Of a stretch of DNA of 64,000 bases, positions 1 to 6,900 are shown in pieces. The stretch comes from Amarolinea aalborgensis. Its GTDB lineage: Bacteria > Chloroflexota > Anaerolineae > SSC4 > Amarolineaceae. The notes beneath the pieces were generated by a model. It saw nothing but the letters and a program-made list of their open reading frames with translations. It searched no databases and was not told the origin of the DNA. The stretch's first letter is position 1. Each line of letters starts with the position of its first letter. The translations under genes were made by a program, and so were the position numbers. The stretch lies in assembly GCF_900491745.1 (NCBI RefSeq), contig NZ_UETR01000002.1, positions 62,001-126,000 on the forward strand, in the 5' to 3' direction.

Positions 1-1
1 T

Positions 2-919
2 GACGAGCTGATCCGTGTCCAGGAGCTGGTCTACGAACTGCGCGTGCAGGAGGTGATGACGCCGCGCCCGATCACCGTCCTGCCCAGCACGCCGCTGACG
101 GAGCTGATGGAGATCCTGCGCACGCGCCGCATCTCCGGCGCGCCGGTCGTGGAGCAGCTGCAAGGCCGCCTGCTGGGGATCATCAGTATCCAGGATTTGA
201 TCAACGCCCTGGCAAACCACGGCGCGGCCGACCTGGTGGCGGAGCATATGACGCCGACGGTCGTCACCGTGCGCACCGATGATCGCGCGGTCAAGGCGAT
301 CAACCTCTTTGCCCAGTACGGCTATGGCCGCTTGCCCGTCGTGGATCAAGCCGGCGCGCTCGTGGGCATCGTCACCGCCAGCGATATCACGCGCGGGCTA
401 CTGCGCACCTTGAACCGCCGCTTCCAGGCAGAGGAAATGCGCCGCTACCGCGCCAGTCATATCTTCGATGATATTGCTTCTGACGAAACAAGCCTGCTCT
501 TGCGCTATCACGTGGCGCCGCGTGATTTTACGCACGGCGGCGAAGCTTCCAGCAAAGTCAAGCGCGCGCTGGAGCGCCTGGGCGCCAATCCGTCCCTGGT
601 GCGACGCCTGGCAATCACCGCGTACGAAGCCGAAATGAACCTGGTCATCCATGCCACCAACGGCGGCGAGCTGCGCGTCGAGGTCAGCCCCAATCGCATC
701 ACCCTGATCACCGAAGATGACGGACCTGGAATCGGCGATATTGACCAGGCCTTTGCGCCCGGCTTTACCACGGCGTTGGATTGGGTGCGTGAGCTGGGCT
801 TCGGCGCCGGCATGGGACTGACCAATATCAAACGCTACAGCGACAGCGTGGACGTTGAATCAGCCCAGGGACGCGGCACCAAGCTGTGGGCTGTTTTTCT
901 GGTTGGCAACCAGGCGTAG
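2..919 (+). CDS. CBS-pair protein with C-terminal histidine-kinase-like ATPase domain (5' end outside window)
   Basis: The frame is open from the first bases of the window, and the residues before the GTG at 44 read naturally into the protein (DELIRVQELVYELRVQEVMT), so the true start probably lies upstream. Two CBS repeats (VMTPRPITV and HMTPTVVTV, each ending in a GIIS/GIVTASD strand) are followed by an anti-sigma-factor-type HATPase domain with an EAEMNLVIHA N-box and an EDDGPGIGD G1 box. CBS pairs normally sense adenosyl nucleotides and the ATPase resembles RsbW/SpoIIAB. The protein opens a run of regulatory genes (DRTGG, PHP, second ATPase) that, in Clostridia, Thermotogae and Chloroflexi, accompany NADH-linked hydrogenase or formate dehydrogenase subunits. 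A regulatory role is inferred from this context. The next gene follows after 15 bases. Confidence 0.85.
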   Translation, partial: DELIRVQELVYELRVQEVMTPRPITVLPSTPLTELMEILRTRRISGAPVVEQLQGRLLGIISIQDLINALANHGAADLVAEHMTPTVVTVRTDDRAVKAINLFAQYGYGRLPVVDQAGALVGIVTASDITRGLLRTLNRRFQAEEMRRYRASHIFDDIASDETSLLLRYHVAPRDFTHGGEASSKVKRALERLGANPSLVRRLAITAYEAEMNLVIHATNGGELRVEVSPNRITLITEDDGPGIGDIDQAFAPGFTTALDWVRELGFGAGMGLTNIKRYSDSVDVESAQGRGTKLWAVFLVGNQA

Positions 920-934
920 CTTGTGGAGAACCTG

Positions 935-1291
935 ATGCTGTTACAACAAATTGCTGATGCGCTCGATCTTTCCCTCATGACCCCTTCGATATCACTCGAC
1001 CGGCCGGTCGTCAGTGGGTATGCGGCTGACTTGTTGAGCTGCGCCATGGCGGCCGCAAAAGCGGGCACGTTGTGGATAACGCTGCAGGCGCACCCCAATG
1101 TCGTCGCGGTGGCCAGCCTGCTCAACCTGGCCGGCGTCATCATCACGGAGGGGGCTGCGATCAGCGCAGAAACCCTGGCGCGCGCGACGCAGGAAAACAT
1201 CCCCTTGTTCAGCACGACGTCTGGCACCTATACCATGGCTGGCAAACTGGCCGCGTTGGGGATTGTGGGGGCAGAGGTGATTGCCGAGTAG
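935..1291 (+). CDS. DRTGG-domain protein
   Basis: This is a stand-alone DRTGG-type domain of 118 residues, including the conserved stretch from a serine-aspartate-like 'SLDRPVVSGYAADLLS' segment to 'ENIPLFSTTSGTYTMAGKL'. I place the start at the ATG at 935, which has a GGAG 5 bases upstream, rather than at the GTG at 923 that overlaps this ribosome site. DRTGG domains also occur in phosphotransacetylases and with CBS pairs, and may bind a small ligand. Small DRTGG proteins are commonly found next to PHP and ATPase proteins in [FeFe]-hydrogenase and formate dehydrogenase loci. The role is unknown; the context suggests regulation or assembly of the redox complex. Confidence 0.8.
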   Translation: MLLQQIADALDLSLMTPSISLDRPVVSGYAADLLSCAMAAAKAGTLWITLQAHPNVVAVASLLNLAGVIITEGAAISAETLARATQENIPLFSTTSGTYTMAGKLAALGIVGAEVIAE

Positions 1292-1305
1292 AGACCGGAG
1301 ATCAG

Positions 1306-2061
1306 ATGCCTGGTGACGCTGCGCGGCGCTGGTTTCGTTGTGATTTGCACCTGCACACCGTCCTGTCGCCGTGTGCGGAAGTGGAGATGATCCCGCCCCT
1401 GATCGTGCGGCGCGCGTTGGAACTGGGGTTGGACCTGATCGCGATCACCGATCACAACGCCACGCACAACATCGAAGCGGTGCAGCGCGCCGCCGCGGGC
1501 ACGCCGCTGATCGTTTGGCCGGGCATGGAGGTGCAGACGCGGGAAGAGGTGCATTTGCTCTGCCTGTTTGACGACAATGCGGCTGCCTTCGCCTGGCAGC
1601 AGCGCGTGGACGCCGCGCTGCCGCCGCGGCTGAACGATGCTGAACACTTCGGCGGCCAATTCGTGGTGGATGAAACGGGCGAGTTCATCCGTGAACATAC
1701 CCCGCTTTTGCTCACATCCACCGCTTTTAGCATCGAAGAAGTAGTGACCCAGGTCAACGCGTGTGGCGGCCTGGCCATCCCCTGCCACGTGGATCGCCCC
1801 AGCTTCAGCCTCCTCGCCAACCTCGGTTTTGTGCCTCCGCAGCTCGATGTCCCTGCCCTCGAAATCTCCGCGCGCCTGACCGTAACGCAGGCGCGGGCGC
1901 AGTTTCCTCAGCTCGGCCGCTGGCCGTTGGTGCAAAACGGCGATGCGCACCGCCTGAGCGAGATGGTCGCGCGCACCCGCTTGAGCCTGGCCGCGCCCAC
2001 GATCCAGGAACTGCGCCTGGCGCTGTGCGGCGCAGGACGATGTACAATTAGCATTAGTTGA
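1306..2061 (+). CDS. PHP-domain phosphoesterase-like protein
   Basis: A 251-residue protein starting at the ATG at 1306, with CGGAG 5 bases upstream. The PHP metal-site motifs are visible in order: CDLHLHTVLSPCAE near the N-terminus, AITDHN, a middle GMEV segment, CHVDRP, and a C-terminal NGDAH. PHP domains are metal-dependent phosphoesterases related to histidinol phosphatase and the PolIII exonuclease. The protein is much shorter than polymerase subunits and is a free-standing PHP of the type found in hydrogenase/formate dehydrogenase regulatory clusters. It lies 14 bases after the DRTGG gene, in an apparent operon. The substrate cannot be predicted from sequence. Confidence 0.85.
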   Translation: MPGDAARRWFRCDLHLHTVLSPCAEVEMIPPLIVRRALELGLDLIAITDHNATHNIEAVQRAAAGTPLIVWPGMEVQTREEVHLLCLFDDNAAAFAWQQRVDAALPPRLNDAEHFGGQFVVDETGEFIREHTPLLLTSTAFSIEEVVTQVNACGGLAIPCHVDRPSFSLLANLGFVPPQLDVPALEISARLTVTQARAQFPQLGRWPLVQNGDAHRLSEMVARTRLSLAAPTIQELRLALCGAGRCTISIS

Positions 2062-2291
2062 AGTTTGTGTTAGATTGCACAAATCGGGCCGGTGACATGA
2101 CCTTTGTCATAGGGCGAATCTGACCCGCGTGCTACAATCGCTCCATATTCATGCCCATGCAGATCAACGCCGACTGCCGCAAAGGAGCGCCGGCTGGCGT
2201 GATTTGCGGCAAGCGGCGGTTTTTTTCTACGGGCGCCCTGGGCCATCGTCCGGGGCATGAGCACCGATTCTATGTGGAGGGAAATGCCTAC
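2062..2291. other. Intergenic region with a TACAAT -10-like box
   Basis: No gene is seen in these 230 bases. A TACAAT hexamer at 2133-2138 resembles the -10 boxes in front of other genes here, but no good -35 lies at 16-18 bases (TTGTCA at 2104-2109 is 23 bases away). A promoter for the NuoE-like gene is possible. Confidence 0.35.
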
Positions 2292-2759
2292 ATGGCGCAG
2301 CCATCCGTTGATTTGAGCTTGTTAGAGCCGATTCTGGCTGAGTATGCCGATCAGAAAGGCGCGCTGATCCCCATTTTGCAGCACGCCCAGGATGAATACG
2401 GCTACTTGCCGGTCGAGGTGTTGACGACTATTTCCAAACGCACCGGGACGCCGTTGAGCAAAATCTACGGCGTTGCCACGTTCTACGCGCAGTTTTATCT
2501 GCACCCGCGCGGGCGCCACATCGTGCGCGTGTGCGACGGCACCGCGTGTCACGTCAAAGGCGCGGCCAAGATCATTGATGAGCTGGGCAACACCCTCAAG
2601 ATCATTCCCAGCCAGACCACCGACGACTTTCGGGTCACCTTCGAGGTCGTCTACTGCCTTGGCTCCTGCGGCCTGGCGCCGGTGGCCGTGGTGGATGAGC
2701 GCGTGGTCGGCCGCTTGACCCCTGCGCAGATGGTCAAGCAAGTGCAGGTGTTGGCATAG
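2292..2759 (+). CDS. NuoE-like [2Fe-2S] subunit (thioredoxin-like)
   Basis: A 155-residue homologue of the 24-kDa subunit of NADH dehydrogenase and HndA. It has the usual N-terminal helical segment (LLEPILAEYADQKGALIPILQHAQDEYGYLP) followed by a thioredoxin-like [2Fe-2S] domain. All four cluster ligands are present: CDGTAC (C-x4-C) and later CLGSC (C-x3-C). The ATG at 2292 is preceded by TGGAGGG about 10 bases upstream and matches the family N-terminus. The subunit would pass electrons between the flavin subunit (here the NuoF-like fusion at 12400) and other clusters. Its last 36 bases, with the stop codon, are copied in the tandem duplication at 2724-2920. Confidence 0.92.
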   Translation: MAQPSVDLSLLEPILAEYADQKGALIPILQHAQDEYGYLPVEVLTTISKRTGTPLSKIYGVATFYAQFYLHPRGRHIVRVCDGTACHVKGAAKIIDELGNTLKIIPSQTTDDFRVTFEVVYCLGSCGLAPVAVVDERVVGRLTPAQMVKQVQVLA

Positions 2760-2826
2760 GGGTTTGCCCGGCGACTGAAGTCGCGGCAACGTCTGCGAAG
2801 TCGCCCTGCGGCGGCTGGAGGGATCA
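2724..2826. repeat. Tandem duplication, unit 1
   Basis: This 103-base unit starts inside the NuoE-like gene (GCGCAGATGGTCAAGC) and is repeated directly at 2827. It contains a small hairpin, GCGACTGAAGTCGC at 2771-2784, that is missing from unit 2. Both units end in a GGAGGGATCA stretch. Confidence 0.9.
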
Positions 2827-2920
2827 GCGCAGATGGTCAAGCAAGTGCAGGTGTTGGCATAGGGGTTTGCCCGGCGACGGCAACGTCTGCGAAGCCGCCC
2901 TGCGGCGGCTGGAGGGATCA
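2827..2920. repeat. Tandem duplication, unit 2
   Basis: The second unit is almost identical to unit 1 but lacks 9 bases (TGAAGTCGC), which removes the hairpin. Its terminal GGAGGG at 2911 serves as ribosome binding site of the gene starting at 2926. The duplicated 3' end of the NuoE-like gene, including its stop, lies here as non-coding sequence. Confidence 0.9.
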
Positions 2921-2925
2921 GCAGC

Positions 2926-3504
2926 GTGCGCGAACTGTCCTTGCACATCCTGGACCTGGTGCAAAACGCACGTGAAGCGGGCGCCAGCCGGGTCAGCGTG
3001 ACGATCGAAGAGGCGCACGCGACCGATCGCATGACGATTTGCATCGCCGATAACGGCCGCGGCATGGATGCGGCGACCATCCAGCGCGTGAGCGATCCGT
3101 TCTTTACCACGCGGCGTACGCGTCATGTGGGGTTGGGCATTCCGCTGGCGGCTGCGGCTGCGCAGCAGGCCGGCGGCGGTCTGACGATTGCTTCGCAGCC
3201 GGGGCAGGGAACGGCCATCACGCTGACCTTTCAGTTGAGTCATTGGGATCGGGCGCCGCTGGGCGACATGCCGGCCACGCTGCTGGCGATCCTGTTGGGG
3301 AGCGAGGCGTTCGACGTGCAGTACACGCACGTCGTGGACGCCAACCGATTTAGCGTAGACAGCGCCGAGCTGCGCGGGGAACTGGGAGAGGTTCCCTTGA
3401 CGCATCCGGCGGTGCAACAATGGCTGGCCGAGTATTTGGCCGAAGGGGAGAGTAATCTATATGGCAAGGCTGAAGACATTGGAAGACCTGAAGCGCATCC
3501 GTGA
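2926..3504 (+). CDS. HATPase-domain protein of the redox regulatory cluster
   Basis: A 192-residue protein starting at a GTG with GGAGGG about 9 bases upstream. It is a histidine-kinase-type ATPase domain without a phosphoacceptor domain: the N-box (LHILDLVQNAREAGAS), G1 box (CIADNGRGMD), F box (DPFFTTR) and G2 box (HVGLGIPLAAAA) are all in order. The remaining 70 residues form a C-terminal extension. Proteins of this size and layout lie next to NuoE-like and thioredoxin-like ferredoxin genes in hydrogenase loci of anaerobes, where they are annotated only as ATP-binding proteins. The 3' end overlaps the next gene by 44 bases, which suggests translational coupling. Confidence 0.85.
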   Translation: MRELSLHILDLVQNAREAGASRVSVTIEEAHATDRMTICIADNGRGMDAATIQRVSDPFFTTRRTRHVGLGIPLAAAAAQQAGGGLTIASQPGQGTAITLTFQLSHWDRAPLGDMPATLLAILLGSEAFDVQYTHVVDANRFSVDSAELRGELGEVPLTHPAVQQWLAEYLAEGESNLYGKAEDIGRPEAHP

Positions 3505-3844
3505 GGAGGCGCAGCAGTCGTTGAAGATACGCCTGGACACCGGCACGACGATTACGGTGGGGATGGGCACCTGCGGCATTGCCGCGGGCGCGCGCGACAC
3601 GATGCGCGCCATCATGGACGAGCTGGCTGGCCGCGGCATTGATGCGCACATCGCGACAGTGGGCTGCATCGGCATGTGTGCCCGCGAGCCGTTGGTGGAC
3701 ATTCAGCAAGCCAACCAGCCGCGCGTCACCTACGGCAACGTGCTGCCGGCGATGGTGCCTCGGTTGATCGAAGAGCATCTGATCAAGGGCGCGGTCGTCG
3801 AAGAGTGGGTCGTGGGCCGCATTGAGCCGGTCACACAAGGTTAG
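3461..3844 (+). CDS. Thioredoxin-like [2Fe-2S] ferredoxin (HndB-like)
   Basis: A 127-residue protein resembling the HndB/thioredoxin-like ferredoxin family. An N-terminal helix (LKTLEDLKRIREEAQQS) precedes the fold with cluster ligands in MGTCGIAAGA and VGCIGMCARE. It starts at an ATG inside the previous gene. In NADP- or NAD-reducing hydrogenases this protein sits between the NuoE-like and NuoF-like subunits. Here the expected NuoF-like partner is 8.5 kb downstream at 12400, beyond the RHS island, so the operon appears to have been split by insertion. Confidence 0.88.
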   Translation: MARLKTLEDLKRIREEAQQSLKIRLDTGTTITVGMGTCGIAAGARDTMRAIMDELAGRGIDAHIATVGCIGMCAREPLVDIQQANQPRVTYGNVLPAMVPRLIEEHLIKGAVVEEWVVGRIEPVTQG

Positions 3845-3913
3845 GAGTCGTTTTTGGCCTATTTCTGGCGTAACCAGAGGCCCAAATAGCTCTCAGGTGT
3901 GCGTCATGGCATC

Positions 3914-6900
3914 ATGGTGAAAGTTGAGAAGGAGTCCGTTGCCTTGAGATCGTTACCTTCCCCGTTCGTTTCTCAGCCTGGCTGGCGTTCAGCGCAGAGG
4001 CGTGGTGGCGCGAGACTACTGGTCGCCATGCACCTGTTGGTCATCGCCAGTCTGCTGTTTTCGACGGCAGCTGCGGCGATGCCAGTGAGCGAGCCAGACC
4101 CGCGCGCGGCTGACGCAACACAATCGGCTTCTGTGCGCACGCAGCCATCGGCAACAGACATGGACCAGCCACAGCCGTTCTTGAGCCTGGCGGCCACGGT
4201 CAGTCCGGAGGCGGCTGCGACTGGGGAGCGGGTGTTGGTGCGTTGGGAGGTGACGAATCTCGACCGCCAGGTGGTGGAGGGTATCACGTTTCAGGCGGAT
4301 TTGCCTGACGGGCTGCTGGTGACGCCGGCTGATGTCCGGCCTCCCCTGGTGTACGATGCAGCCACCCGCCGTCTGACCTGGGTCATGGCCTCGCTGCCTG
4401 CGGGGGGCGCTGACGCGGTTACGCTTCCGGTGCGGCTCAGCGGTCGGCAGGTGGGGGATGTAGTGACCGTTGGGGCCGAATTACACCTTGCCGACGGACG
4501 TGTGGTTGCCACTGCGGAGGCGGGTGTACAGGTGCTGCCGCCAGCCGCGCAAGTCACCCGTATCGGGCCAGAGGGCGGCCGTGTGATACTGGAGGAGGGG
4601 CGGGTTACGCTGACCTTTGCGCCCGGCGCAGTGGCAGAAGCGGTCGTCGTTTGGGCGCGGCCGCTGGGGCGACCAGCCAATGCGCCAGCGAACGTGTGGC
4701 GCAGCCATGAGTTCGTGGTGCGCGGGCGGAACGGCGACGAGATCCACACCTTCAGCCAGCCAGTGACCTTGACCGTGCGCTATCCGGCGGGCGAACCGGT
4801 TGGTGGTCGCCTGTTCGTGGCCGCGGCAGACACGGGCGCGTGGGAGATGTTGCCGACGACGTGGGATGCGGAGAGCGGGGCGTTGGTGGCCGTGGTGCCG
4901 CACCTATCGCAAACGGCGGAAGGCAACAACTTCGCCCCTGAGATCATGCCCAGTTTGCGTGGCTGGCAGAGCGACCTGTTCAGCGGCTCAGCCAGCTACG
5001 ATTACCCGCTCAGCCTGCCACCGGGACGGGGTGGGCTGACGCCGGACGTGGCGCTGCAGTTCAACAGCCGCAGCCGGTCGGAAGATGGCGGACACAGTTC
5101 GGTCGTGGGTGCGGGCTGGAAGCTGAGCGCGGACAGCTTCATCTACGGTACACCGTGGTTGATGGGCAGTGCGCCGAACACCTGGCGTGTGGCGGGCGCG
5201 GCGTTTAGCGAAGCAGGCTCCGGCGACGCGGTGTACCTGAAGGAAGCGCCGACGTGGCGCATCCTGTACGCTGGCACAGGGGCGGATGCCTATGCGCCGG
5301 ATGGCACGCGCTATCACTTCGAGCGTGCGCTGAGTGACTGGTTTTGCAGCGGCACAACCTGGCAGCAGCGCGGCGACAAGTGGGCGCTGCAGTATGTGCT
5401 GGACCCGGTGGGCAGCCGCATCAACTACGCCTACGATACGGCCCTGCCAGTAGACCCGGTGGACGTCGATAGCCACGCAGGCAACTATGGCGATCGCGTA
5501 CGCACGGTGCGCATCAGCTCGCTATGCGCCAACGGCGGCGCGGGCGGCGAGGAGATCGTCACTTACCTGTCGCAGTTGAATCTGGTGCGCATCAGTTACA
5601 ATCCCAACAACGGGAGCGACCAGAGTGTGATTGACTTCACGTATGCCATCACACGCACTGATGCCGCGCTGAGTGACCCGGCCGACACCGGCGCGTGGGC
5701 GCACTACACCACGCGCTTGCTAACCGCCGTGAAGGTGAAGCAGGGGGGCAGCCTGATCGCAGCCTATAAACTGGGGTATGATTTCTTCGACGATGGATTG
5801 GCCGACCGGCGCTTGTACACCCTGCGCAGCATTCAGCGCTGCAGCGACGATGCCCTGAGCAATTGTCTGCCGGCGACGACTTTCAGCAACACACGCAGCC
5901 AGGTGCAGCAGATGAACAACGGCTACGGGGGCAGCGTGCGCCTGGGGTATGGAGCAGACAACGTCATTGCCACCCGCACCGTCACCGACACCGTGACAGG
6001 GCAGGCGAACACCTGGAGCTACAGCTACGTCGGCAAGATTGACGCCGCGGGTTATCGCTATGTCACGGAGACGCTGCCCTCCAGCCTGGGAACCGGCCAT
6101 TGGATCAGTTATCAGTATCAGGATGCGAGTGCCGGCGAGGGGTTCCGCGGCAAGGAGATTCGGCAGACAGCCGCAAGCGGGAACCAGAAACAGACGGAGC
6201 GGGTGCGCATGTGGAGCGGAACCACGGTGGGCGTCTATGGCGGCGCGCAGTTCGTTTACCTGGGCCATGAACTGCAAACGACCTACGACAAGGATGGCGC
6301 TAACCCCGCGACGCGCAAAACCGAGTACCTCTACGAGCCGGACCACCAGGACGGTATACAGATAGGCAACCTGACGCGGATCAGGGAATACAGCGACAGT
6401 ACGACGCTGTATCGCAGTACGGAGCGCTGGTACTATCCTAAGGTGGATATCGGCGCGGGCAAGTACATCGTGAACCGGCTGGGCCAGGAGAAGCTGTGGG
6501 ACGCGGGCAACGTGTGCCAGGACCAGACGCGGCGTATCTACGATACCACGGGTTTCGACCAACACCAGGTGTCGCCCACGCAGGGTCTTCTGCGGGAGGT
6601 TTGGCAGGCCAAGCTGTGCGCCAGCGCCAATGAGGGTGATTGGGTGCGGCTGGTGCTCTACGACTATGATGCGGCGACGGGCAACCTGGTCAGCGAAACC
6701 GCAGCCAACGGCACGGTTGCCAGCACCAGTTACGATGCCACCTTTGCCGCCTATGTGACGAGCGTCAGCGTGATGCCGACTGCGAGCCTGGGCGGTGCGA
6801 CGTTGACGACCAGCTACGCCTACTACGGCATCAACGCTGAAGCAGGCGGCGTGGGGCTGAAGGGTCAGTTGCAGAAGGAGACCGATGCCAATGGGGCGAT

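Noticed and set aside
2..3844. NAD-reducing [FeFe] hydrogenase operon
   Set aside because: No H-cluster catalytic subunit is present in the window; the associated catalytic subunit is formate dehydrogenase.
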